A DNA stretch of 64,000 bases from Bolinopsis microptera. Its lineage: Eukaryota > Ctenophora > Tentaculata > Lobata > Bolinopsidae. Below are positions 42,171-54,148 of this stretch, piece after piece. The position numbers and the translations under genes were made by a program. Within the stretch, counting starts at the first letter, position 1, and every line of letters begins with the position of its first letter. The notes beneath the pieces are model-generated. The model ran no database searches and was not told the DNA's origin. It was given only the letters and a program-made list of their open reading frames with translations. The DNA is taken from positions 16,609,053 to 16,673,052 of the forward strand of contig NC_087081.1 in NCBI RefSeq assembly GCF_026151205.1, given 5' to 3'.

Positions 42171-45055
42171 ATGTGGAACTTTCAATGTCCGATCTCTTTT
42201 AAACAAGACTGTTGGTGTTTTAGAACATTTGTGGGAAACAGACTGTGACATTTGTTTTATGCAAGAAACATTTCTTCGAGATGGCGACAAAGCAAAACTC
42301 ACTGAGATAAAAGATAGTGGCTGGAGCATACTTTCTGATCCTAGGAAACACCGCAGTGGAGGTGGTATAGCAATGGTTTACAGAAGTTCGATTGAACTGA
42401 AGCCTAATACCAAAGTGACCAAGTTTAAGTCATTTCAAGTGATGGAATCACTTCTGAGTGCTGAATCAGAATTGCTGAGACTAGTAAACATCTACCGACC
42501 CCCCTACACAAAGAAAGCAAGGTACACAGAATGTGACTTCCTAAAGGAGTTTGAAGAATACCTTAAAATACTATGTGCAAAGCCAGGAAACCCTCTCTTG
42601 ACTGGTGATTTCAATTTTCATGTTGAGAGACCCGATGAACACTATCCAAAGAAGTTTCTGGACTTGCTAGCTCAGTACAACCTCCGACAACATGTTCCAA
42701 TAGTCCCAACTCATGATCAGGGCGGTACCCTGGACCTAGTGATCACTACCCAGTCCCTTGAGAACAAGATCAGCAATTTTAACATTGTTCAGTCAAGAAC
42801 TTCCTCAGACCATTTTCTAGTACTCTTCGATGTTGACACTCGACTTAGTAAGAATGATAATGGCAAATTTCTGAGCTACAGAAATTTCAAATCCATAGAC
42901 ATTGAAATTTTTAAGGATGATCTAAGGAATTCCAACCTGTCAACTATTGATCCAATTTTAACTGCTCAAGAAGCGACTTCACTGTATAACTCTGTCCTTA
43001 CTCAACTCATGGATAAGCACTGTCCTGTTATAAAGAAGAAATTTCGGAAAAAACCCATGCCGTGGCTTGACTTAGACCTTAGTTTGCTAGGTCAAAAGAG
43101 GAGAGCAGCCGAACGTGCATGGCGCAAAGGAAAGGGTACCAGGAAAGACTACATAGATCTCAGAGATAGATTTGTTAGTTTAGAGTTTGTGAAGAGATGT
43201 TCTTATAACAAAGAGTCGCTTCGAGCATCATCAGGAGACTCAAAGGCCCTTTACAAGAAGCTTAACAGACTTCTTGGTAACGAGACACAGGATCTCCCCA
43301 AACATCAAGACCCTGGAAAACTGTCAGAGGATTTCAAAGACTTCTTTGCTGAGAAAGTTAACAAAATACGGAAAGACATTGAATTGGATGAATCCAAAAA
43401 CGTCCCGGAGGAAACACTTGCTCTTTCAAGTGAACCTGATTATGTTTCAACTCTTCACACGTTTTCCCCTATCAGTGCTGAAGACCTCAGAAAATTGGTT
43501 AAAATGATGAGTAACAAGTTCTGCTGTCTGGATCCCATTCCTTCATTCCTACTGAAGAGCTGTGTGGATGAGCTAACACCTGTACTCCTGCACATCCTAA
43601 ACACGTCTACTAAGACAGGATCATTTCCTTCTCAAATGAAGAAAGCGGTTATAAAGCCAACCCTTAAGAAAGATAACGCTGATGTTGACAGTTTAAGTAA
43701 CTATAGACCAGTATCGAACCTTTCTGCTATATCCAAGCTCCTGGAAAGAATTGTACTGAACCAGTTGAATGACCATCTGGAAACAAACAACCTTCACTGC
43801 CCTGTCCAGTCTGGATACCGCCCACAGCACAGCTGTGAGACCCTTCTTGTCAGGATGACTGACGACATAAACAAGGAGATTCAAGCAGGTAACATCGTGG
43901 CTGTGGTACTCCTGGATCTCAGTGCAGCTTTCGACACTATTGATCACGAAATCCTCCTTGAGAAACTTTTCAAGCATTATGGTGTAACTGGGAAAGCCCT
44001 TCAATGGATGAGATCACACCTTGAGAGCAGATATTTCTGTGTAAAGATTGGCGATACTATCTCGTCTCTGCTTGAACTCCTCTTTGGAGTCCCTCAGGGA
44101 TCCCTACTAGGGCCCATCTTGTTTATACTCTACATTAAAGACCTTCAGAACATTGCTGCCAAATTTGGACTAGACATCCAGCTATATGCGGATGACCCTC
44201 AGTTATACATATCTTTTCATCCAAGCTTCCCAAGCGAACTTGCAGATGTCAAAGATCGGATAAATAGATGTCTCTCGGAAATCAAGCATTGGATGGTTGG
44301 AAACTTTATGAAACTCAATGAGTCGAAGACAGAACTACTTGTCCTAGGCAAATCAAAAGTTCTTAAAGACTGCAAAATGGAGGTGACGGTTCAGTTCGGA
44401 AACTATCACTCCAACTGAATGTAAAGGTGACAGCTGGAAGAGTCTTGGGGTAAAGTTTGATAAGTCTCTTACCATGGAAAGACAAATTAATAGTGTCAAA
44501 CAGAAATGCAGCTGGACAATGATGAATCTAAGGACGATTGGGCGCTATCTGGATGAAGGAGTGAAACTCATGATGGTAACACAGCTTGTAATATCAAAGC
44601 TCGACTACTGTAACATGAACCAGTGAACCTACCAAAGACACGACTAAACGAGCTAAGATCAACCCTCAATGGTGCCATACGGTTCATCTACAATATCAAA
44701 GACCGATCAGAAGACCTACATCCCTACTACAAGAGAGCACATATCCTTCCTCTTGACCAAAGGATTTTCTTTAAAGTCTGCCTGTTAACTTATAAAGCTG
44801 TGCATGGGATTGCACCGGCCTACATACAGAATCTTGTAGTGATTGAAAACCCATTGACAATAGCTAGAACAAGATCAAAAGTAGAAGGAGATTGTTACAG
44901 ACTAAAGACTCGTAAAACTACAAATAGTAAGATTGATCAACGTCGATTCACCAACTGCTTGGAACTCACTTCCCTGGGAGATACGATCACTACGCAACGT
45001 AGACAGTTTTAAAGGTAGCCTTAAACATTATTTATATGACCGTATGTGATCAGTG
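42097..45055 (+). pseudogene. L2-like LINE ORF2: APE endonuclease and RT, frameshifted at the end
   Basis: 773 codons are open to 44418. Endonuclease: LRCGTFNVRSLLNK, CFMQETFLRDGD, SGGGIAMVYRSS, LLTGDFNFHVE, TLDLVIT, SSDHFLVLFD. RT: SNYRPVSNLSAISKLLERIV, SGYRPQHSCETLLVRM, LLDLSAAFDTIDHEILLEKL, FGVPQGSLLGPILFILYIKD and YADDPQLYI at about residue 697. After a frameshift near 44405 the C-terminal region continues: SWKSLGVKFDKSLTMERQI, LPKTRLNELRSTLNGAIRFI, HILPLDQRIFFKVCLLTYKA. A last shift follows before SFKGSLKHYLYDRM-stop near 45050. The first ATG overlaps ORF1's tail by about 70 nt. Only two or three frameshifts separate it from an intact ORF2. Confidence 0.85.
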
Positions 45056-45430
45056 CTGTTTTTTCTTTGTTCTTATGATTTGTTGGAGGGTGTATCTTTA
45101 TTTATTAGTGCAAAGTGTATAATTATTATATTAATAAACCTTCCTATGATTCCTTTAAGTATATTACGTTAGTAAGTGTTTTCTGGTGGTTTATTGTTAA
45201 TCGTAGTGTGGTATATATCAATAAATCTTCCTATGATTACTATATGATATATTTAAAGTTTTAATTTTTCCTAAATAGATTTATTTTTGAGATGATTTAG
45301 TTGTTTGTTGCTGGATATTTTCACCTCACCCTTTAGAACCGCTCTGACATGGTTAGTACCTGGCACTTGTGTCAGTTGCTAACCATATGGGCGGTATACA
45401 AGCACATTATTTCATTTCATTTCATTTCAA

Positions 45431-45870
45431 TAGTAGGTTTTCGTAAAAATAAAATGTAAAAATAAAAATTGTACGTTGAGCTTAAAACTGTTCTGTATTG
45501 CGGTCGGCTGCTGTAATGTAATATATTGAGTGTTGAGTATTGAGATGCTTATATTATATGCTATTGTTTTAGTAACAATAAATATTAGGTTTTCGTAACA
45601 ATAAAATGTAACAATAAAATGTAAAAATAAAAATTGTACGTTGAACTTAAAACTGTTCTGCATTGCGGTCAGCTGCTGCAATATAATATATTGACTATTG
45701 AGTATTGAGATGCTTATATTATATGCTATTGTTTTAGTAACAATAAATAGTAGGTTTTCGTAAAAATAAAATGTAAAAATAAAAATTGTACGTTGAACTT
45801 AAAACTGTTCTGTATTGCGGTCGGCTGCTGCAATGTTATATATTGAGTATTGAGACGCTTTATATGCTAT
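45431..45870 (+). repeat. About 160-bp tandem units, right of the LINE
   Basis: Nearly three units continuing the array interrupted at 40828. Confidence 0.8.
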
Positions 45871-46671
45871 TGTATAAAAATGGATTTAAAGATCATTAGC
45901 TGGTATAAAAAACGTCAAAGAAATGAAAAAAATTCGGATTTTTGATGGTTTTGAATGCCTTCTAGCGTTCATATTAATGTCCGTTCATAATAATGTCCGT
46001 TCATTTAATGTTCGTCCAAATAAGGTCCGATAAGGTATATTATATTCTGTGTAAAATTATATTTATCCCGGTTACAATATATAATAATATTATGTTATAA
46101 TGCAAGGGTCCTAGAAGTGGGAAAAAGCTTCCTTTACACCTTTAGTTTTCTCCACAACAGGAGGCATGGGAGTCGAAGCGCAACGCTTGATTAAAAAGCT
46201 TGCACAAAAGATGGAATCTCCAACGGGTCAGCACTCAGCGATATTCATATTCATATCTTATTCTTAGAAAGCGCTTGTGCTTTGAGGTATTAAAGACAAC
46301 AGTTATTTCGATAAGGGGGACAAAGGGCCCAAGTTGCGGCATAAACCAGACAATATTGAAAATTTAGATTTAAATATTGAGCCCTTTGGCTAGAGAATAC
46401 TTTCTTAGATATTTTGGACAGTTTTTAATATTGGTATTGGTAATGTTAATGAATTGTAATTGATTGATATGTAATATTTAGGCCCGTGGCCATTTTACAC
46501 AATTTGTGGATTTTATATATTATTACAATTTTACATTTTTATAGAATTTTTATATAGCTTTTCCCACTCATTCATGGCTTACGAATTGCAATAAGTTTCG
46601 ATTTATAACATGAAATCTATTTCAATTGTAAATGAATGGGGATTGGGGATGAATGTGGGAATTAGGTCAAA

Positions 46672-47195
46672 GACCGACCACCGCTTAAGAGCCGGTTAAG
46701 AGCCGTTTAAGAGCCGTTTAAGAACCGCTTAAGAGCCGCTTAAGAACCGTTTAAGAACCGGCTAAAAACCGGCTAAGAACCGCTTAAGAACCGGTTAAGA
46801 ACCGGTTAAGAACCGGTTAAGAGCCGGTTTAGAGCCGGTCAATAGCCGGTGAGCGGCCGCTTAAGAACCGTCTAAGGACAGCTTAAGAACCGCTTAAGAA
46901 CCGTTGAAGAACCGCCTCTAAAACTGCATTTAAACAACCTAAGAACCAACTTAGAGCCGTTTAAGAACCGGTTAAGAACCGGCTAAGAACCGGTTAAGAG
47001 CCGGTTAAGAACCGCCTATAGAAAACAGATTTATAAATCTACTAATAAACTTAGATCCGGATAAGAACCGGCTCTTAACCGGTTAAGAACCGGTTAAGAA
47101 CCGCCTATAGAAAACAGAAATATAAATCTACTTATCAACCTAGAGCCGGATAAGAACCGGCTCTTAACCGGTTAAGAACCGTTGAAGAACCGTCT
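46672..47195. repeat. Degenerate 10-bp array (TTAAGARCCG)n
   Basis: Dozens of TTAAGAACCG/TTAAGAGCCG units with CCGG junctions, interrupted by ACAGATTTATAAATCTACT-like spacers. Over 200 bp pair with 50930-51235 in inverted orientation. Confidence 0.85.
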
Positions 47196-47217
47196 CTAAA
47201 ACTACATGTAAACACCC

Positions 47218-48115
47218 TACACCCGGCCCAGCACATTTGAACTCCCCCGCTCCCTCTCTTGTCTTTACCCTCGCTCCCGGCCCAGCACCACTCCACTCCC
47301 CTGCTCCCTCTCTTGTCTTTACCCCCGCTCCCGGCCCAGCACCACTCCACTCCCTTGCTCCCTCTTTTGTCTTTACCCCCGCTCCCGGCCCAGCACCTCT
47401 TCACTCCCTTGCTCCCTCTCTTGTCTTTACCCTCGCTCCCGGCCCAGCACTCCCCTGCTCCCTCTCTTGTCTTTACCCCCGCTCCCGGCCCAGCACCTCT
47501 TCACTCCCCTGCTCCCTCTCTTGTCTTTACCCCCGCTCCCGGCCCAGCACCTCTCAACTCCCCTGCTCCCTCTCGTCTTTACCCCCGCTCCCTCTCTTGT
47601 CTTTACCCTCGCTCCCGGCCCAGCACCACTCCACTCCCCTGCTCCCTCTCTTGTCTTTACCCCCGCTCCCGGCCCAGCACCACTCCACTCCCTTGCTCCC
47701 TCTTTTGTCTTTACCCCCGCTCCCGGCCCAGCACCTCTTCACTCCCTTGCTCCCTCTCTTGTCTTTACCCTCGCTCCCGGCCCAGCACTCCCCTGCTCCC
47801 TCTCTTGTCTTTACCCCCGCTCCCGGCCCAGCACCTCTTCACTCCCCTGCTCCCTCTCTTGTCTTTACCCCCGCTCCCGGCCCAGCACCTCTCAACTCCC
47901 CTGCTCCCTCTCGTCTTTACCCCCGCTCCCGGCCCAGCACCACTCCACTCCCCTGCTCCCTCTTTTGTCTTTACCCCCGCTCCCGGCCCCAGCGCCTCTC
48001 CACTCTCCTGCTCCCTTTTTTGTCTTTACTCCCGCTCCCGGCCCAGCACCTCTCAACTCCCCTGCTCCCTCTCTTGTCTTTACCCCCGCTCCCGGCCCCA
48101 GCACCTCTCCACTCC
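47218..48115. repeat. 54-bp GC-rich minisatellite, about 16 copies
   Basis: Unit landmarks: CTCCCTCTCTTGTCTTTACC, CCCGCTCCCGGCCCAGCACC, then ACTCCACTCCCCTG. The unit is 18 codons, so several frames stay open by chance. Length variants are arranged in a higher-order pattern (a block from about 47240 to 47575 recurs at about 47590-47920). Confidence 0.9.
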
Positions 48116-49141
48116 CCTCCCTCCCCATTTTAGACTAGGTTAGTAGTTTTTGACGTACGTAACAATGTTGGCAATAGCACCTCGCTTTTGTTATAATTGT
48201 ATTGCTATTAGCATCTCGCCTGACGGCTCGACCCAATATCGCGATGCAAATCATAATATTTCATGATGCATATCTTATAGTGCGCAGATGCAATTATTAA
48301 GACTTCAATTTTGTTAGAATTTCAATTTATTTCGAATCAATAGGCGAAATTTCATAGGTAGATTAATAAATTACATAAATGATTAATCGAATAGTAATAG
48401 TACATCAATTATTGTCTGAGATACAACGTTGAATCACAGAACGAGTTTAATGTACAGATAAATTAAAATATTATATCAATCCATTCAGTACTTCGCTATC
48501 ACACGTTATAACTATGCAAACAGTCTTTTCATCAAAAGTGGTAGTTCTCTGTTGAAAAGTCTCCGGCAATCAGGATCAGAGCGAGTGAGACCGTGTTGTT
48601 CCACAATATAAAAGGGTGGGGGAGGGTGGCAGTGTGGTATAACTTTAACTGTATTTATAGTTATACAGTCAGACCCCCTGTCACCTGTTTCGCCGATTTT
48701 GGGAGGAAAATTTTGGGTCTTAAAAACCGGGATGCAGCCTATGGCCTAAATATACTAGTCTAACTGGCATGACAGACCACGATAGCACCTCAATGCACTA
48801 CAAAACGCCTAATCTAAAAACTTTATCAAAATATATAGATTCAAGATTCAAGATTCAAGATTCAAATTAAAAGATCTTACAATAACAATCGTGTCAGATC
48901 GGGAAAAATTACTAAAAAAATAAACGTAAAGCGTAAAGAATATAAAATATATACCAAACGTGTTTACCAAATAGCATGTACCTGAACCCAGCCCCCCCCC
49001 CCCCCCCCCCCCGCCCTGGCCCCTGCCCCCACACCCCCCACAACACCCTTCCACAACACCCTTCCACAACACCCCTCCACGCCAGTATTCAACCACTCCC
49101 AGGGTGAGTTAATTTTTAGCGTTAACCACCGGGAAGAGTGG
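48116..49141. other. Spacer inside the foldback, no gene
   Basis: AT-rich; contains GATTCAA triplets at 48838-48866 and a C run at 48990-49012. Confidence 0.45.
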
Positions 49142-49145
49142 TTAA

Positions 49146-50536
49146 GGGGAGATACACCAAAAACGTTTTTGCTCCGAACATCGATTTTATTTTATATTAT
49201 GGTTAAATAGACAAAAAGAATAAGATTGCACACCTTCAAAATTTTCTAAAATTATTCCCTCATCGAGAAAAAAAAAATTTTTCTTTTTCGAAAAGTTTTA
49301 AAATTCGGAAAAGTCTGTCATTGTAATACCGATAGTTCGGCCATTTTAGAAGTTTTTTGGCTGATTTTTTTACTGAACATTACTTATAATCCGTACAAGA
49401 AGCTATCGAAAGGATTATATAATTGAACGATAAATGACGAAGTTACAGACCAAACAAGGTCGAGAAAATAAAAATTGAAATTTGTCCCACTTCTAAAGTT
49501 GTACATTTCACCAATCACCCGGGTCAGCAGATATCGATTCAAAAATTCTTGAGAGTGTAGCTGATGATCATATCAAACTTTTTGGAGTAGGATTTCTCTC
49601 AGATTTGAGTTTTAAGCTATGCAATGTGGCCTCAAACGACTTAGTAAAATTCATCGTAAAAAAGGGCAAAAAAGGCAGATTTAAGGCTTAAAATGCCTAT
49701 AACTCAAAAAGTATCAGGTTTTTTGAAATAATTTTTACAGGATCGTAATCAGCTTGGTAAGACGAATCTTTTAGTATGACATTTATAATATTTAAAGACA
49801 CAAAATTTGTAAAAAAATGTGTACAATTTGTACAAAATTTATACAAGGGGGGACCCTTGTGTTCGAGCTAGAAAATTATTTAAGACAATTTGTCTTCTAA
49901 AAGCACCTATTTGGTACTAAAAGATTCGTCTTACCAAGCTAATTACGATCCTGTAAAAATTATTTCAAAAAACCTGATACTTTTTGAGTAATAGGCAATT
50001 TAAGCCTTAAATCTGCCTTTTTTACGATGAATTTTACTAAGTCGTTTGAGGCCACATTGCATAGCTTAAAACTCAAATCTGAGAGAAATCCTACTCCAAA
50101 AAGTTTGATATGATCATCAGCTACACTCTCAAGAATTTTTGAATCGATATCTGCTGACCCGGGTGATTGGTGAAATGTACAACTTTAGAAGTGGGACAAA
50201 TTTCAATTTTTATTTTCTCGACCTTGTTTGGTCTGTAACTTCGTCATTTATCGTTCAATTATATAATCCTTTCGATAGCTTCTTGTACGGATTATAAGTA
50301 ATGTTCAGTAAAAAAATCAGCCAAAAAACTTCTAAAATGGCCGAACTATCGGTATTACAATGACAGACTTCTCCAAATTTTAAAACTTTTCGAAAAAGAA
50401 AAATATTTTTTTTTCTCGATGAGGGAATATTTTTAGAAAATTTTGAAGGTGTGCAATCTTATTCTTTTTGTCTATTTAACCATAATATAAAATAAAATCG
50501 ATGTTCGGAGCAAAAACGTTTTTGGTGTATCTCCCC
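49146..50536. mobile_element. 1.39 kb TTAA-flanked palindromic element, copy 2
   Basis: Same element as 30294-31695, with TTAA at 49142-49145 and 50537-50540. The central loop (about 49775-49915, containing GTGTTCGAGCTAGAAAATT) is inverted relative to copy 1. It sits between short TTAACCAC...GTGGTTAA hairpins. Confidence 0.85.
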
Positions 50537-50540
50537 TTAA

Positions 50541-50640
50541 TATTGTATTAACCACCAGCTGGAGTGGTTAATATTTTATTAACCACCGGCTACAGTGGTT
50601 AATAAAATATTAACCACTCTGGCCGGTGATTAATAATGGA
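50541..50640. repeat. Short TTAACCAC...GTGGTTAA hairpins
   Basis: Three or four 25-30 bp inverted repeats in a row; a matching one at about 49118-49145 is the site hit by the TTAA element. Confidence 0.7.
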
Positions 50641-50817
50641 ATTAACAATAACACTCGGTTTGATGCGTTAATTTTGTCGCATTACTACCGAGGCCGAAGG
50701 CCGAGTTGGTAATTGCGACATAATTGTCGCGTGATAGGATACGAGATCCAGTGTTGATATCACTGTACCGATTAGCAAGATACACCTAATGATAGGTATA
50801 TATAAGACAAGAGAGGG

Positions 50818-50910
50818 AGCAGGGGAGTGCTGGGCCGGGAGCGGGGGTAAAGACAAGAGAGGGAGCAGGGGAGTGAAGAGGTGCTGGGCTGGGAGCGGGA
50901 GTAAAGACTA
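50818..50910. repeat. Inverted partner of the 54-bp minisatellite
   Basis: About 1.7 units of the 54-bp repeat in the opposite orientation (GGGAGCAGGGGAGTG, CTGGGC(C/T)GGGAGCGGG). Confidence 0.85.
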
Positions 50911-50929
50911 AATCTGCTTCTATAGGCGG

Positions 50930-51235
50930 TTCTTAACCGGTTCTTAAGCGGTCCTTAGACGGTTCTTAACCGGTTCTCAAACGGCTCTAAGTTGGTTCTT
51001 AGGTTGTTTAAATGCAGTTTTAGAGGCGGTTCTTCAACGGTTCTTAAGCGGTCCTTAGACGGTTCTTAAGCGGCCGCTCACCGGCTCTTGGCCGGCTCTA
51101 AACCGGTTCTTAACCGGTTCTTAACCGGTTCTTAACCGGTTCTTAAGCGGTTCTTAGCCGGTTCCTAGCCGGTTCTTAAGCGGCTCTTAAACGGCTCTTA
51201 AACGGCTCTTAACCGGCTCTTAAGCGGTGGTCGCT
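50930..51235. repeat. Inverted partner of the 10-bp array
   Basis: GGTTCTTAAC/CGGTTCTTAAG units pairing with 46672-47000; the outermost GACCACCGCTTAAGAGCCGG block is shared exactly in inverted form. Confidence 0.85.
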
Positions 51236-51331
51236 GTTTGCCCTATTACCCATGAATGTAAAGGTACATTTTACCGACATTTGAAGTCAAGGCGTTGTTT
51301 TACTGATATTTGTGGCTGACTAATAATATAC

Positions 51332-51536
51332 ATATATTTGACAAAAACCCATTATCATGGGTAGAGTGAACCGCTGCCATGAATGAGTGGGAAAAGCGAG
51401 CGTCTGATTTCATTCTCGGTTTCATTTTGTATTTGATAACGGTCATTGAAATTGATATCATTGCCTTTTGTTTGGGAAAGAGAGACACTGACAGCGCTCC
51501 ACTCTACCCATAATTATGGGTTTTGGTCAAATATAT
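51332..51536. mobile_element. 205-bp MITE with about 30-bp terminal inverted repeats
   Basis: Ends ATATATTTGAC(A/C)AAAACCCAT and the complement, continuing TATGGGTAGAGTG. They abut AT repeats, so a TA or AT target is likely. A partial copy is at 11440-11622. Confidence 0.7.
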
Positions 51537-51914
51537 ATAATGTATAATATATATGTCCCGACAATCTGTCGTAAAACAGGGGTTCTAGAAAACCCATTTC
51601 CCGATGCTCCTGAAACTTGAAACTTTTTTCAGTAGATTTGGTCAACGTCTAGACGCCCTGGAAAATTTCAGATCTCTAACACAATTTTAACATGGTTTTT
51701 AAGGCACCTGAATATGGCGATTTTGGGTTTTTTTAACCGAATTTCGTATATTTATAACATGCTGGCGCGTATTTTGCGCAAATTTCTTAAAAACCTTCAC
51801 ATAACTATTTCTTATTCCTGTCATATTCAACATTAAATTAGAATGTTTTGAACTTAAATATACCTGCTGAACTACTTTCGATGAGTCTTAATGCCTGAAA
51901 AACAATAAAGGGGT

Positions 51915-52100
51915 ATAATAGTAAAGGGGGTATAAAAGTCAAGGGGTTAAATAGTAAAGGGGGTAAATAGTAAAGGGGGTAAATAGTAAAGGGGGTAAAT
52001 AGTAAAGGGGGTAAATAGTAAAGGGGGTAAATAGTAAAGGGGGTAAATAGTAAAGGGGGTAAATAGTAAAGGGGGTAAATAGTAAAGGGGGTAAATAGTA
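51915..52100 (+). repeat. 16-bp minisatellite, about 11 copies
   Basis: Unit AGTAAAGGGGGTAAAT; expanded relative to 40057-40190. Confidence 0.85.
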
Positions 52101-53124
52101 TTGTGAATATAAGAGGCACGGTCATGCTTGCCAGCATTGTGATTGGACAATTTTCGTTGATTATATAATCAACATTTTCGTTTTTTAAACCAATTTTTGT
52201 TTAGTAAGTGCTTTGCGATTACTAATCTTGATTACGTAATATAGAATCTTGGGTCTTGATTACAGGGGGGGGGGGGGTCAAACCTTGATTACGTAATATA
52301 TAGGGGGGGGGGGGTTCGGTCTTGATTACGGTTGATTTCGGAGGGGGGGGGGGGGTAAAAATTGCCAAAATATTGATTAGGTACTTATACTATGTGAACG
52401 ACCCCGTAATAGTATAACTTTATTGAAAGGACAACATAATATAATAGAAGAGTAATACAAATTTTTTTCTAAGATCAAAATGTCAATAAGTTCCGCGCCG
52501 TCTATAATACTACTATTGTCCTTTGAACCCGCTAGTATATTAATATGTAATATAGTAGCAACAAATGATAAAACTAAGTAAGTAAATTTGATAATAAATT
52601 TGTGAACTTAAAAAGGTTCTATACTGCGGTCGGCTGCTGTAATGTAATATATTGAGTGTTGAGTATTGAGATGCTTATATTATATGCTATTGTTTTAGTA
52701 ACAATAAATATTAGGTTTTCGTAACAATAAAATGTAACAATAAAATGTAAAACTAAAAATTGTACGTTGAACTTAAAACTGTTCTGTATTGCGGTCAGCT
52801 GCTGCAATATAATATATTGACTATTGAGTATTGAGATGCTTATATTATATGCTATTGTTTTACTTTTAGTAACAACAAATAGTTAAGTAGGTTTTCGTAA
52901 AAATAAAATGTAAAAATAAAAATTGTACGTTGAACTTAAAACTGTTCTGTATTGCGGTCGGCTGCTGCAATGTTATATATTGAGTATTGAGACGCTTTAT
53001 ATGCTATTGTATAAAAATGGATTTAAAGATCATTAGCTGGTATAAAAAACGTCAAAGAAATGAAAAAATTCGGATTTTTGATGGTTTTGAATGCCTTCTA
53101 GCGTTCATATTAATGGCCGTTCAT

Positions 53125-54086
53125 CAGGGGTGTAGGAAGCGGGGGGGGCAGGGGGGCCATCGCCCCCCCATGAAATCTGGGCAAGGGGCCAAAAAGGGCC
53201 ACCTTTTAAATTTAGGTTTCTAAAAATTTTTGGGAAAAAATTTTTTAAGTCAAAAATTTTCTAAGTCAAAAATTTTCAGAGTCAAAAATTTTCAAAGTTT
53301 TCTTGGAAAATACTTTTGTTCATGTTTCATGCTACCCTGATCATTATGAGCCAGTTCAATATACGATTTTGGACTCGAGGGTTCCCCTTTGTAATGCGAT
53401 CTCGGAAGGCAGGCCTCCCTTTCGCAATACGAGCTCGGAAGCGTGAGCTCTGCTTTCAGAGGTACGTATCGAGAATGACTCGGACCGAAAATTTTCTAAG
53501 TCAAAAATTTCCAAATTTTTTCTGGAAACTACTTTTGTTCATGTTTCATGCTGCCCTGATCATTCTGAGCCGAAAATATTTTTTTCAGTTTTCGAAGTTC
53601 AATATACGATTTTGGACTCGAGGGTTCCCCTTTGTAATGCGATCTCGGAAGGCAGGCCTCCCTTTCGCAATACGAGCTCAAAAGCGGGAGCTCTGCTTTC
53701 AGAGGTACATATCGAGAATGACTCGGACCGAAAATTTTCTAAGTCAAACATTTTTAAAATTTTTCTGGAAATTACTTTTGTTCATGTTTTACTTTTATGA
53801 TACCCTGATCATTCTGAGCCGAAGATATATTTTTCGGTTTTTTGAAGTCCGTATACCTACATTCGGAAGATTGTGGATGTGATACTGATTGGTTTCATAT
53901 ACTAATTATAGAAAACGTGATATTTGGCCCTCATATCTAAAGTAAAATGCGCAATTTGACGCGGAAAACTGAAAAAATCGCGATTTGTCGTGAGGCCAGG
54001 ATCTGACAAATCGAAATTCAGGCTTTGGCGCGAGGCGCCAAAAAATCTAGGCTGTGGCGCGAAGCGCCAAAAAAAATTTAGAATTT

Positions 54087-54121
<35 letters not shown>

Positions 54122-54148
54122 ATGAAGAAAATCATTCCTACACCCCTG
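53125..54148. mobile_element. 1.02 kb non-autonomous hAT element
   Basis: Ends CAGGGGTGTAGGAA and its complement, with 8-bp target duplications CCGTTCAT at 53117-53124 and 54149-54156. The paralogous direct repeat (near 45980) has the uninterrupted site. The interior has about 2.5 tandem units of about 243 bp (TTCAATATACGATTTTGGAC...) and a C run of about 33 near the right end. Open frames inside are not protein-like. Confidence 0.9.

Larger units (their letters stand above)
40829..45430 (+). mobile_element. Near full-length L2/CR1-like LINE
   Basis: 4.6 kb with ORF1, ORF2 and a (ATTTC)n 3' tail at 45408-45430. It is inserted in a 160-bp tandem unit; comparison with intact units (…AACAATAAATAGTAGG…) shows AATA on both sides, a possible short target duplication. 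Its first 45 bp match a dispersed motif also found near 5948 and 56438, so the left boundary could instead be that repeat. Confidence 0.8.
39690..46558 (+). repeat. 2.1 kb direct repeat, copy 1 (split by a LINE)
   Basis: Matches 51540-54725 over its full length once the LINE (40829-45430) here and the hAT element there are removed. It begins near GTCCCGACAATCTGTCG and ends near AGAATTTTTATATA. Internal parts are a 16-bp minisatellite, G-run repeats, units of about 160 bp and an AT-rich right third. It encodes no recognisable protein. Confidence 0.85.
46559..51405. repeat. 5 kb foldback region between the two direct repeats
   Basis: The outer ends GCTTTTCCCACTCATTCATGG (46559) and its complement (51378-51402) are inverted. 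Inward lie inverted 10-bp arrays (46672-47195 versus 50930-51235) and inverted 54-bp arrays (47218-48115 versus 50818-50910). The centre holds non-coding sequence and a TTAA palindrome. No protein-coding gene is seen. Confidence 0.7.

Noticed and set aside
47237-48143. Three overlapping plus-strand frames of 223-298 codons (Pro/Ser/Leu-rich)
   Set aside because: They are readings of the 54-bp minisatellite; because 54 is a multiple of 3 and the unit lacks stops, several frames stay open. No start context, splice signals or non-repetitive domain.
51838-52150. Frames with repeated LLFTPFTIYPLYYLPP
   Set aside because: Translation of the 16-bp minisatellite; the same occurs at 39979-40242.
53316-53882. 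188-codon frame with internal repeats
   Set aside because: It lies in the non-autonomous hAT element and comes from its 243-bp tandem unit; no transposase motif.
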